Assembly: GCA_014529385.2 (NCBI GenBank)
Contig: CM043959.1
Span: 1,398,358-1,462,357 of the forward strand
Length of the DNA: 64,000 bases
From: Adiantum capillus-veneris
Taxonomy: Eukaryota > Streptophyta > Polypodiopsida > Polypodiales > Pteridaceae
Reading direction: 5' to 3'
Both the position numbers and the translations under genes were made by a program. The number at the start of each line of letters is the position of its first letter. Position 1 is the stretch's first letter. The notes below the pieces were generated by a model. It was not told the origin of the DNA and searched no databases. It saw only the letters and a list, made by a program, of their open reading frames with translations. This document shows, in pieces, positions 21,837-33,122 of this stretch.

Positions 21837-22889
21837 CTAGACCGATGGGTCAAATGATTTGTTTTTCGTAAGGGAGATCACCCTAGACTTCTCAATACTA
21901 CATTTCGACCCAGAAGCCATAACAAATGTCTGCACAATCTCAAGAGCCTTCCTGAGCATATGAGGGCAGGCTTTCAAGAAGAGAAGGGAGTTGTCCACAA
22001 ATATCTTGGCCAGGAGCTGGTCGTTATCAGGCAAAGTTAACCCTTGTATTTCTCCCCGCTCAGCAACAACTTCGAACATTGTTATCGGAGGATGCGACCC
22101 AATAGAAAAGAGAAGAGGGGCCAGAGGTTATCCTTGCTTGATCGATCTTTTGGCTTCAAAGGAGCCCACAATTATATGAATAAGGGATCAGATTGGCGAA
22201 GTGCACCCATAGTGTGTATAAGCTGACAGAGGCACGACCCAAAGCCCAGTGATCTCATGACATCTTCAATGAAGGACCACACAATCCTATCATAAGCCTT
22301 GTCCAAATCCAGCTGAAGCAGAATGCACTCTTGCTTTGTGAAGGTTGCGTACTGAATGCCAGCCATTGCTAACAGGATGTTGTCATAAATTGACCTTCCT
22401 TTGATAAACCCATGCGAATTAAGGGATATGAATCTTTCAAGGAGGGGGGCCATTCTAAGAGCGGACGCCTTGGCAATGATCTTGTATGCCACATACATTA
22501 TAGTTATGGGATGCTAGTGCTTTAGTTGCGGGCAACAAACCTATTTTGGGATAGGCTTGATAAGCCCTCTTTTTACATTGGGATCCAAGGACCCCTTGAC
22601 CAAATCTTGGTTAGTCATACACGTGATTGGACCCCGAGGTCCTCCAAAACTCCCTAAATAATTTAGTGGTCAGACCATCCCAACCAGGAGATTTCTCCTT
22701 GCCAAGAGTTTGCAATGTAAGCGAGCATTCATCCTCAGAGAAGGGCGTCTCAAGACGATTAGCTTCAAGGTGGGAAAATTTTCTGATGACACTCTCGAGC
22801 AAGGTCGCCCTGGCTTCATCCACTTCTTGAGAGCGGGCCTCTGGTTGGCCAATGATTTGGCTAAGGTGATCAAGCATCATCCTAGCCAT
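21837..22889 (-). pseudogene. LINE reverse transcriptase remnant
   Basis: Three open pieces. 22889-22611 carries the pre-RT region ending LGKEKSPGWDGLTTKLFREFW. 22498-22172 carries YKIIAKASALRM, HGFIKGRSIYDNILLAM and the catalytic LQLDLDKAYDRI. 22079-21837 carries KIFVDNSLLFLKA, the active-site box in which the usual DD reads DN. Stops and shifts separate the pieces, and the altered active site alone would be expected to abolish polymerase activity. Confidence 0.85.
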
Positions 22890-23584
22890 ATAGTCTTGGT
22901 CTTGTGTAGCATTCCCATTCTCAACTGTGAGCGAGTGGACGGAGCCAAGACTCTTCTTGACTTTTAGGGCCCTAAAAAAAAAAACCTTGATTAACGGCCT
23001 TTGGTTGTAGGAAGGTCTCTCTGGATATCAGTCTCGCCCTCTTGACCTCCTCAAGTTGCTGCTCAGCCAGGTTGGCTTTCACTTCCAACCGCCTTTTTTG
23101 TTCTTCTAGACCAGGCCAAAAGCTTTTTTGGAAGTCAGATTAGCAACCTCCTCTTCAAACTGCTTTTAGTGCTCTTCCCGAGCCTTTTTCATCCAGGGCC
23201 TGAGCTTTTGATCGTTTTTTGAATACTTTGAGAAAAGAGGTCCCAAGATTTAGGTTTTTCAAGATTAACATCTTTATTGATTTTGTTCAAAGCTTTCTTG
23301 GTAAGACTTTTAAATAGAAGGTCCTTAAACAGGTGTGCCCCAGTAACAAGTAGCTTCTTACTTCCCTTGGGGATCTGCCCCTCCCCATTGGCTTTCTTGA
23401 GAATAGTTCTGAGATCTTAACAACTTTAGTTCACTATCGATCTCGTAAGATCTTAAGAGAACATTCTTTTCCTTTTCTCCCCTTTTCTCTTGCTTGCAAC
23501 TCTTGTCTAGTCTTTCTCTATCTTTGTACTAATATGTATTAGGATTTCTTTCAGGTGGACAATTATTTTGTGGCATTTAGATAT

Positions 23585-23788
23585 CTAAGAGACAATGTCC
23601 TGTTGGCTACCATGTAAGCTTGTTGTGCCAGATTGCCGTTTGAAGCCACAAACGTTGCACTTCCATGCACATGTACCACCGGCCTTTTCCGACACTTGGG
23701 AATGCACTTCGTCCCACCATGAAGTTTTGTCCCTCTTCTTCTTCGCGTCCAAGGGCACACATTCACTTGATGCGGAAGCTTGGGCCAT
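23585..23788 (-). pseudogene. BED-like zinc-finger fragment, possibly hAT transposase N-terminus
   Basis: A 67-residue minus-strand frame from ATG 23788-23786. The centre reads WWDEVHSQVSEKAGG and then WKCNVCGFKRQSGTTS, resembling the start of a BED zinc finger (aromatic residue, C-x2-C), but the closing His pair is missing because the frame ends at TAG. hAT transposases often begin this way. The last 14 residues recur in altered form at 25.83-25.89 kb. No DDE or dimerisation domain is nearby. An unrelated small protein cannot be excluded. Confidence 0.4.
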
Positions 23789-23789
23789 G

Positions 23790-23795
<6 letters not shown>

Positions 23796-23830
<35 letters not shown>
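23796..23830. repeat. (GA)n microsatellite
   Basis: About 35 bp of GA. The Ser-Leu repeats of the antisense frames arise from it. Confidence 0.9.
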
Positions 23831-23833
<3 letters not shown>

Positions 23834-24229
23834 GAGAGGAAGCTTGAGCCTTGAGGCCCAAGAGAGAGGGAGAGAGATGAGAGTGAATGAATGAAGGCTT
23901 GAGCAATGAGACTTGCCAAGGGGATGCGAGAGAGTCAAGACTCGATTGAGACTTGATGGAGAGGGCCAAGGCTAGAGGCTAGAGCATGTGAAGCTTGAGC
24001 ACGAGAACTTCAAAAGTTCAATGAAGCATCAAGCCACCGTTGTTGACCTTGGCCCTTGAGGCTAGAGAGAGATGAGGTTTATAGGAGGCAAAGGTGCCCT
24101 TACATAGATATTAGGATGGGTTGTAGCCCCCTCACCCCCTCTCCCAAGCATCCAAAAATGCAGCTCAAAATGGCTGTTTTTTTTTTTAAACGGTCATATT
24201 TTTTTAATTTGAAAAAATTGCCACCGTTT

Positions 24230-24560
24230 CGTTTTCCGCGTTCCATGTTCCGTTCCCACGTTCAGCCCGTTCCGGCTACGTTCCCTCCGCGTTTTGGTTA
24301 TGCTCCTGAACGGAACGCCGTTTCGCCCCCGTCTTCGTTCCGGTCGGCCAACTTATGTAGGAACGCGTTCCGGGAACGGCAGGGGCCCGTTTCGACAGTT
24401 CCCTTTCACTCTGCCATTTGCAAGTCTCTGTTCTATGTTCCCATTCCAACTTCCCGTTCCATGTTTCAGACGTGAGTGTCCGTAACAGGGAATGGAATTT
24501 CATACCCATTGCCATTCCCATTCCCATCCCCGTTCCGATTTCCCGTTCCAAGTAACTATT
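24230..24560. repeat. GTTCC/GGAAC-rich patch
   Basis: The pentamer GTTCC (GGAAC on the minus strand) and variants recur more than a dozen times in about 330 bp. The patch lies upstream of the minus-strand BED-like fragment, a position where hAT elements carry subterminal repeats. This link is inference: no inverted termini or 8-bp target duplication were established. Confidence 0.55.
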
Positions 24561-24745
24561 CGGAGATTGTTCCTCCGCATACCATAGTTCACCATTTGGG
24601 TTATCCACTGGCTTGGGATGTATCGGCCGCATAGAAACTGGACTGGGTACTCCAATGTCTACACTCCAAGTTAAATTATTGGAAATTGTCCACTTGGCCA
24701 TTACATGTACGTCTCACAATTTTCCAGTGCATTCTCGTGGCTTAT

Positions 24746-25346
24746 GTGCACTTTATTTACCTTTGCTATCCTCCTTATGGCCAGTATTTTGGAGCATTTT
24801 TGGTGGACCTCATCTAGCACAAAGGGTCTTCGGCTTTTATATATGGACAAGCTATGTTCTCCCAAGCGGCTTGGAGGGCTGAATATTTTGGTCTTGCGGT
24901 ATCGTGTTCTAGCCCGGAAAATTATGCTACGTGCAATTTTATTTACCTCTGCTATCATGGTCTTAGTTGCGCTTGCAGTCCTTTATGTCTAGTATTTTGA
25001 AGCATTTCTTGCGGACCTCGTCTAGCACGAAGGGTCTTCGGCATTTATCTATGGACAAGTTGTGTTTTCCCAAGAGGTTTGGAGGGCTAAATATTTTGGA
25101 CTTGCGACGTCATGTTCTGGCCTGGAAAGCTATGCTATGTGCAGTTTTATTTACCTCTGCTATCCTGGTCTCAGTTGCGCTTGCAGTCCTTTATGTCCAG
25201 TATTTTGAAGCTTTTCTTACTGACCTCGTCTAGCACGAAAGGTCTTCGGCATTTATCTATGGACGAGTTGTGTTCTCCCAAGAGGTTTGGAGGGGTGAAT
25301 ATTTTGAACTTGCGACGTCATGTTCTGGCCCGGAATGCTATGCTAT
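24746..25346 (+). repeat. Three tandem copies of a LINE-derived ~208-bp segment
   Basis: Copies at 24746-24930 (about 185 bp, lacking some 23 bp), 24931-25138 and 25139-25346. Each encodes a segment such as SSTKGLRHLSMDKLCFPKRF plus GGLNILDLRRHVLA, the KxGGLxIxDL block that follows the RT core in plant LINE ORF2. The 208-bp period is not a multiple of three, so the protein frame shifts at each junction and no continuous product is possible. Confidence 0.85.
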
Positions 25347-25644
25347 TGCTAGTCTTGATGGAGCAACAACAACCTTGGACACTCATGGTATCACATTTGT
25401 GTGCGTTGTCACACCATCTTTTGGTCATTGGAAGCCCACATATTTGGCTCTACTTTCACTTTTCATTACATAGAATCTTGCCAAGATGCTCTAGCATCTC
25501 CAATTAACATCTCCAATGCACTCACGATTTAAAACCATTCCTAATGGGTAGGAATTGACCTCATCACGTAGAGAGAACAAGACTCAAACTTAACCACCAT
25601 GCTACATGTCTACGGTGCCCTTAATCGTGAAAAAAAGCGCAAAC

Positions 25645-25720
25645 CCGCCCCCCCCCCCCCCCCCCCCCCCCCCTCCCCCCCCTCCCTCCTCCCTCCCTTT
25701 TTTTCCCGCCCCCCCCCCCG

Positions 25721-25757
<37 letters not shown>

Positions 25758-25777
25758 CCAAAAAAAAAAAAAAAAAC
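25645..25777. repeat. Poly-C tract followed by poly-A
   Basis: About 110 bp almost purely C with a few T and G interruptions, then about 18 A. Polyproline frames across it are artefacts. Confidence 0.9.
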
Positions 25778-25828
25778 TAATTAATGGTTTCCTTAAAAAG
25801 AACGTTTTGGGGACCTATGGGGCGTCAT

Positions 25829-25887
25829 TTTTGTGGCATTTAGATATCTAAGCGACAATTTTCTGTTGGCTACCATGTAAGCTTGTT
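25829..25887. repeat. 59-bp direct repeat, second copy
   Basis: Matches 23566-23624 at 56 of 59 positions by eye, in the same orientation and 2.26 kb away. On the minus strand it preserves the tail of the BED-like reading frame (LHGSQQ followed by a stop), so it is probably a relic of a second related element. Confidence 0.85.
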
Positions 25888-26542
25888 TCAACGTCAATTT
25901 CCAAGAATTCTTATCTGGCCTACATTTTATCTAATTTTCTTGTCATGAGTACATCAATCGTTATAGTGATGTCTTCTCTAAGGCTTTGGCAAAATTCTGG
26001 TTCGCTATCATGGATCCTTATTGCTAGCAATGCATGTAAAATTAACTATTTTGGCAAAATGTTGACATATAGCCTTGAATAGAATCTCTCTAATCTCCTC
26101 CATGTGGAGACACATCGAATTGATAGAAAATCCATTCTATTGTAACCCGTATCACTTAAAATGTGGCCTTAGAATTTGTGCTCACAAGGCTTGTGATGCC
26201 TGGACAAATGCTTTGAGAACCCATAGGAAAGTAGCAATTTAGGGAAACGAAAAATAGATGGGACTACTAAGATCATGCTTGGGTATTTGAAAGAATCCTT
26301 GAAATATATATTCTCTCTCTATGAATCTCTATGAAGTCTTTCTTATAGAAAATCCATTCTATTGTACTACGGGCTATATTGTTTAGAATAACTTCTCTTA
26401 AGTGGTTAACTTCTACATAACCATGCAACCCAGCTTGTTCTAAGACTAAATTGTAAAACGTAAAGCATGATCGATGGAAAAACTTCCAAAAGAGAATCTT
26501 TGCCATTACCAAAACTTGATGGCTGAAATTCACTAGGGCTTT

Positions 26543-26557
26543 CCCGCGCGCGCGCGC

Positions 26558-26620
<63 letters not shown>
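26543..26620. repeat. Compound (CG)n(GT)n(GA)n microsatellite
   Basis: Three perfect dinucleotide blocks in series: about 16 bp CG, 18 bp GT and 44 bp GA. Confidence 0.95.
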
Positions 26621-26624
<4 letters not shown>

Positions 26625-29600
26625 GGTTAGAAAAACATGTGTATGTGTACCTCAACACTATATAACCTAGGTATTGAAAGAAGCCCCAACGGTGAGATGA
26701 AGGGAGAGGAAGTATGGCACATTTTCCAAGGCACTTTGTGCCGTCCAGATAAGCCACAAAAAGTAAACATGGACTTAAAAAGTAGATATGAGCATGTAGT
26801 TTGTGTGGAGCCCTCAAGGAGCCACACTAACAAGAAAAATCCAAAGCGGTCAGAATCTCCATGTTGACAGATTATCATACAATGCATGATGATCATGAAG
26901 AGTGGTTCTCAAGTAGTTGTCCATTGCGTGCATGAGCCTAGGAGCTTGGAGAGGTTTCATGCATGGGAGGGCCATCGAGTGGGAGGGGAGAGGTGAGAGA
27001 GGCTCTGTGTGAGCATGCAATGTCTGCTTGCATTGGTGCATAGAAACTGTAAATGCATTTATCAAATTTTCTATAATAACCTTGAACATCGATATCCAAC
27101 AGAACAACAAAGTAATATTGCCCTCTTTGTTTGCTTGTAATTATAAATTTTTAAGCTTTGACTTGTTGGTGGTAATTTTGGGGTGTTTTTGGTTGAAGTG
27201 AATTGGAGATTTTTAGTTTTTAGATTTTTGAGTGTTTTTTTTGTAATTGTAGTTTTTCTGCTTTGGGCTTGCTTCATGGATGATTCTATTGGCCACTTTA
27301 ATGCAGGTGGTTTTACCAAGGATTTGGAAAAATCTATCCATCCAATCCAACAAAAAGACCCACATTGTCATTGATGTGTCTACATCACTTGGTGTTGCAT
27401 CAAAATCCCATGTGTGCGTCAACTTTATCCTTCAAAATTGCAATGTGAACGTTGCAGAGGGTGGGGATGGTAGGGTTACTACCATGTGAAAAACATTGCC
27501 ACTGCTAGGTGTATACCTTGAGTTAACACTGCCTCTCTTTTCATTGTTTGTTGTTGCCAGGTTTATTTTTGTGAAGATGAGTTCTCATTGTTTGTTGGCA
27601 CACTAGCATCCACATCATCTATTGTTTTTGCCTTGACGAGATTCAAGTTGCAATTGATATGGACCAGGCATTACAAATGAGTATAATGCATGGAGAGGTT
27701 TCATCCCATGATGCCTTGAACCTATTTGCACATTATGCATAATGTCTTGCATTGTTGTGTGGTCGCTCCATGCTGAGTCTAGATGCAAATATTGTGTTGT
27801 AACTTGGTGGATGTATTTTTGCTATTGCAGGTGGGTTGAGCACAAATTACTCACCCATCCTAAGCAAAGTCCGAATTATTGATTCATTATGGTATACCAT
27901 GGACACCAATGTTCTCAACCAATTTCCTATAACACTTTATGGGCATCAACATTTCTAAGTTGGTCTTCTACTTTTGGCCGGTTGTGTGCAAGTATTTGTG
28001 TGCTTTAGCATGTGTTTGGCTACATAATTCTCCAATTGTACAGTGATGCAACTAACAATTTTGGCTTGTTTCAACACCACTAGTCCCTGTTTTCCCTCTA
28101 CATAAACAGGGGTGTGAGGCTTCTTTGACTACTTGGAAAGAAGAGCTTCTTGCTATACTTTGACTCTCTAGTCACACACACCCATTCAAGTGTCTCAAGA
28201 GAGTGCATAGGTATCTTCACATTCAAACCAACTATTTTTTCTCAATTGTTCACTTGTATCATTTTTGTATGATGTTGATACTTAGCACACTTTGACCATG
28301 GGTGTTTCAATGCTTGAGCTTAAGGTAGTTGATGTTCCATAGCAGTCGACGAATGGTACCAATTGTGGGTTTTATGTGATGAAGTTTATCAAGTATAGTC
28401 AAACTCCATGTGTGCTAGATCTATGCCTTCTTGGATTTGGGCTCCCTAGTCTTTTTAAAACTTCTTTCTTTTGCACTGATCCAATTTTGGGAGGTCTCTT
28501 ACGGCGGCCAAACAGGAATTAGTTTAGGCATGGCAAAGTTTGTGAGATCAAGAGGCAATTGCATGATTAATGCATACAGTGTCTAGCAAACGTGTGAAGC
28601 TTCATCTTGATTGATTTGGTGAGTGTATGTTGTGGCATGTTTTTTGGATCAATGAACCATTGTACATCCCACATTGAAGGGAATCCATATTGAGGGATAA
28701 CCAACCCCTTGTATTCTTGCCTACTTGCTCTAGTTGTCTATATTGCCATCTAAGCTTTACCTTGAGAGTGCATGGTTGGATGATGTCATCAAACCACGCA
28801 CTCTAAATTAAAATTTCCACTAATCTAATTATTTTATTTTCCACTAATCTACTTTGCATCGTATCTCTTTCTACTTTTCTTGCTACAAGATCCTATTTTG
28901 TTACACATTTTTTACAATGTGCTTCTGGCCATCATCATCCATTATCATGTTTGAAAGCTAGTTCACTTGCATAGAGGATTACCCTATCTTGAATAGTTCA
29001 ATTTGTCTTTGATTGCACAAGGGACATGTCGTACTTAAAAGTCGAAATGAGACATGTTTATACAACCAAGATTGCATGTCAACTTTAACCAAAATATGCA
29101 GCATTTTCCATATTGATCTGCATCTTGAGTCAACACTCCATTTTCAATATTTTCTTTGATATATCCCTCATAAATCCAACACTAGAAAAAAGGCACATTA
29201 AGTCAAAGGACACATTTTTCATGAATAAAGACTAGGCCCCTACCCCTCCCTCCACAAGGAAAGCAATGACCAAAGGCAAGGCTCAACTTGTTTACTTTGA
29301 TGAGGGAAAGACTTGCATGATGTTGTTTCATTCCAAGTGGCCTATCCAAATGTTGTATTTAGGGCTCAATTGCTGGTTGTCTAGATTTTGATTTTCCACC
29401 ATACTTTTGATCCTCCTTGTGGGGCTTTGGATATCTTTAGGTAGATAGTGAGGGAGACCCTAAACCTTACAAAATAAATGGAGAATGGAGCACATGAGAT
29501 CAAGATGCCCATTCACAATTATGTTGTAGTTTTTATGTTTGAGAACTCAAATACACACAAGAAAAAAAAAGTGTGCGATACAAAAAAATTGAACTTGTGT

Positions 29601-31440
29601 CAAATTGCCATGGGAAAAGTATTACCGAAGAGCATATGGCCAAATCCAATGAACCACCATAACACAACAAAAAACTATGTAGCTATAATTGTGGTGCACT
29701 TTGACATGTGAGAACCCAAATAAACTCAAGGAAAGAAGATTTACATGCAAAAAAATTGAACTAATCCCAGCTATCACAAGGAAAGCATTATAGAAGAGCT
29801 CTTGTACATGTATCCTTGTTATATAATACACCCACAGGAGAATCTACAAGCACTAGATTATGCATATAGTATTATACCAACCACATCCACATCCACAAAG
29901 TTCATATGGTACACTAAACAACTTTCCTAGGGTATTCACTAAGGTTTAATATGGTGTCATGTGAGTGTACAACAAGGTGGTTTTATAAGTAAAAAAAAGG
30001 TAGATTTGACAAAGGAGGGTCCTGTATATAAGCATCAAAAAGTCAATTTTGGTGCACACAAGTGACATCTCCCTAGTAATAATAGTAAATCCCTTAGAAC
30101 AACTATATATATAAAAAGCTATAAACAATCAAAACGAGAGGGTTGCTCTTACGTCTAGTTAGGGTTCATGTCGCAATAAACATCAATATTGATACATTGC
30201 CTCATGATCCCTTTACACATCACAAATCCTTGGATGCATATAATTCAAGAAAACAATTGTTGTGTGCATCTAACATAACCTTTAGACACCCAAAAGAATT
30301 TCTATACTACATGCACGCCAAAAAATCCCAATGACTCCAAGAAAAATTTGCAAACCATTCATATACACAAAACCAAGTTCTTTTGTGATGCAAGCACTAT
30401 TTCAAGTGTTGAGCCATCCGCTAAATAGATTGTGAAGGTCCTCTCTATTGTTTCAAGCTAGCTATATTATGTGCAATAAAAAATCCTCCCCTCTGAAACA
30501 TTGTCGATGAAGAGTGCAACATGCCAATGAAATAAAAGCAACTTCAAACCAATTGATGCTTGTTTTTGCAATAGGGGGAGCAAAGCATGGCATGTATGGA
30601 AAATGCTTACTATAGTCATGAGGAAAAAGCATCCGGCTTAACCTCAAGAAGTGGACTTAAATCCTTCCACAAACACTAATTATTGTGCCTTAATCCAAGT
30701 GTAATAGAAGCTCTAGCCAGAGAGGAAGCGAAAGTACAAAGATTTTTTGCCATTGGGGCAAAGTGAAAGATCAAAAAGCCCTCATTTTTCTTTGATGGAG
30801 GAGCCAAGGCCCACTTCTTGAATTGGCGGCTCGACTTGGAATTACGCCCGATAGGCTGAGGCCACAAGCGGAGACAGTTCTAGTGGCACTTGGACAGGAT
30901 GTTGCTATTACACCAATCATTGGAAAACTTTGTTTGCAATGTAAGGTGTATTTAGGGCATGAGAACTTCTACATAGGAAGGTTGCAATGCCCTCCTTGAA
31001 ATCCCTTGGTACCACAAGAACAACGCCATGGTTGACTATTGGGCTAAGAAAGAGACTTCAAAAAATGAAGGGCAAAGAGATTGTACTTGATGAAATTCAC
31101 TTTCTTTACTTGATTATTCTTGAGAGAGCAGAATGATGATTGAAGGTCAAATATGTTTGACCTTAAGGAAGGCGTACAAAGTGAGTTACCTCATTTACTT
31201 CATGTGAAGATCACATGATTGATTTGTGGTAGTACACCACCGAACCAGCCACCTTACAGCATTAGCCGAGGCCAAGATAAAGAAACAATGAACCAAAACA
31301 TATTTCCAAATTACAAGGATCAATGATATGCTCGACAGACTTCAGAATTCTACTTGCCGAATTGATATGAAGAAGTGATTCCATCAAATCTATATTGCTC
31401 CCAGAGATGTGTACAAGACATCTTTCAAGCCGGTTTTTTG
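26621..31440. other. Gene-poor interval
   Basis: AT-rich sequence with many stops in all frames. The only protein-like trace is a short Ulp1-like fragment near 28.3 kb. A diverged pair of related stretches near 29.52-29.64 and 29.70-29.80 kb shares GAGAAC(T/C)CAAAT and AAAAAAATTGAACT. No RNA gene or terminal repeat was recognised. Confidence 0.55.
28325..28423 (+). pseudogene. Ulp1-like (C48) protease C-terminal relic
   Basis: Translation gives VVDVP, an in-frame TAG, then QSTNGTNCGFYVMKFIKYS. This resembles the Q-x-N-x-x-D-C-G-x-F/Y-V end of plant Ulp1 cysteine proteases, with the catalytic Cys retained. The upstream His and Asp motifs were not recognised. Ulp1-like domains are often carried by plant Mutator- and CACTA-type transposons, so a transposon origin is possible. 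The fragment is short and could be coincidental. Confidence 0.4.
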
Positions 31441-31449
31441 CATTTTCAA

Positions 31450-31770
31450 AGAACACCAATCATTTATGGGTTTTCCACAAACTAAGGAAGCATAAATTTC
31501 TTAAACATGTGAAAAAGAGCAAGTTTTTCTTGCCTGAGATACATTTTTTGGGACACATCGTCTCAACAGAAAGAGTACATATAGATCTGGCAAAAAATGA
31601 CACTATCCGCAATTGGCCTGACTTGAAGAATGTTCATGAAGTTAGAAGCTTCTTGGGCTTGTGTTCTTACTACCGATGGTTCATCTGAAAGTTTGTAGAG
31701 GTGGCTTCCCCTTTGCACATTTTGACTCAGAAAGGAGTCCCTTTCTCGTGGGGATAGACAAAGGTGACTA
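31450..31770 (+). pseudogene. Gypsy reverse transcriptase/RNase H junction fragment
   Basis: Contains LPEIHFLGHIVS, NWPDLKNVHEVRSFLGLCSY and YRWFI followed by a stop, then FVEVASPLHILTQKGVPFSWG and a further stop. This is the conserved segment after the RT active site in Ty3/Gypsy pol. Sequence before about 31450 and after about 31770 is not recognisable pol. It is distinct from the larger Gypsy to the right, whose own copy of this region is deleted. Confidence 0.8.
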
Positions 31771-32530
31771 CTTTTTATCTTTAGTTGGAGCTCCCAGATT
31801 ATTAGTTTTGACCACCAAAAACCTTGGCTAAGGTATAAAAGCCAATTTTTGTAAGTTATTTTTTAAGTTTTGGACAATGAAATACACAGCATGAGCTAAC
31901 GGCACTCACTTCTCACCTTCTCGCACTTCCTACTCCCTCCTCGGTCGTCACATTGCAATCGCATCTATTGCGTTGCAACCGCATGTAAGAGCTCTATGCA
32001 TTGACGTAAGCATTTCACAGTAATTCATAGATTTTGGCGTCGCCAATCCACGGCCTAATTTCATCATAAGTAGGAATTTACACTTCAAAATAAAAAATTA
32101 AGTATAGGCAGAGTATTGGGGCATCATTACTAAGCATTTAGATGCATTCTTGGTCAATAACGACTAGCAAAAATCCATTGTTGTTAATAATTGCAATTTT
32201 TGCACTTGACCTAAAGTATTATTTGAGACCATAAGCATGAGGGCTTAGGTCTTATAAACATGTCCTGGAAGTTTTGTTACATTTGGATATCATTTGATGT
32301 TGTAACAGATGTGATTTTTTTACCGATGAGTGACTGGCTTTTGGTGATTTCAGTCACTTGAGTGTAGCTTGAGTTAGATGCGAGTTGTTTGTTGTTTTCG
32401 AAGAGATTGACAACCTCTTGTAGACTCTATGCACTAGTCGAGTCAGCTTCGTCCCATGGATTGACAATTTAATCGTGGTTCTTGCTACGTCTGCAATAAG
32501 ATAGGAGTGAGGTTAGACACTCGTCCCACA

Positions 32531-32553
32531 TTTGGGGCCACTATCGAGGATCG
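32531..32553 (+). promoter_or_regulatory. Candidate Gypsy primer-binding site
   Basis: TTTGGGGCCACTATCGAGGA resembles the TGGCGCC(A/G)...CGGGGA primer sites of plant Tat/Athila Gypsy elements and follows CCCACA, a plausible LTR end. A matching 3' LTR was not found by eye, so this is tentative. Confidence 0.3.
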
Positions 32554-33122
32554 AAGAGACCTAAACTAGGGAAAAATATGAGCGTCTTGTGAAGTTATCC
32601 TTTAACTTCCTCTAGGTTCTCCTAGAGTCGAAACTTTCTTTTTAGAAATGTATAGCTTAAGATTATCGTCTTTTGTTGTGTAGAGGTAGCTTGGAAGTAA
32701 TCGTACTAGCTGAGTGCCTTTAGGATTGTAGGATTGTAGGATTGTAGAATTAGACTAGCATTTCTAGAATGATTGATGGACAAGACAAGTCTTAAGATCA
32801 ATGCTCAAGAAAATATAAAAAACAAGTTGTGAGTTGTTTTTTGAAGTTGCAAAATTTCAGGTGTACAACTATAAATAGCACGAAAAGACTGCCAACCACT
32901 CAATCCGACTAGAGAGTATGCTTTAAAAGTTGTATGAACGAGTGGGTAAGCTCAAGGACACATTGAGGTAAAAATTTCAAGAGTTTATAGAAACTCAGAT
33001 TATTTACTTTTTCTTGACATTTTAGGCCAAACTAAGTTTTGACTTGATTTATAGGCTTAAAATAGCTCATGAAAAGACTGTCCATTGAAAAAGTGCAAAA
33101 AAGTGTTCATTTTGGACCTAAA

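Larger units (their letters stand above)
20135..23440 (-). mobile_element. Decayed L1-like LINE, 5' truncated
   Basis: Minus-strand remnants in LINE order: endonuclease-RT linker (about 23400-22950), reverse transcriptase pieces (22889-21837), decayed connection (21830-20830) and an RT zinc-binding domain (about 20800-20610), then an AT-rich tail. No endonuclease domain is present, consistent with 5' truncation. Many stops and frameshifts indicate it is older than the LINE at 2.2-6.8 kb, and its protein differs from that one. Confidence 0.8.

Noticed and set aside
25599-25851. Polyproline proteins
   Set aside because: Translations of the poly-C tract in two frames.
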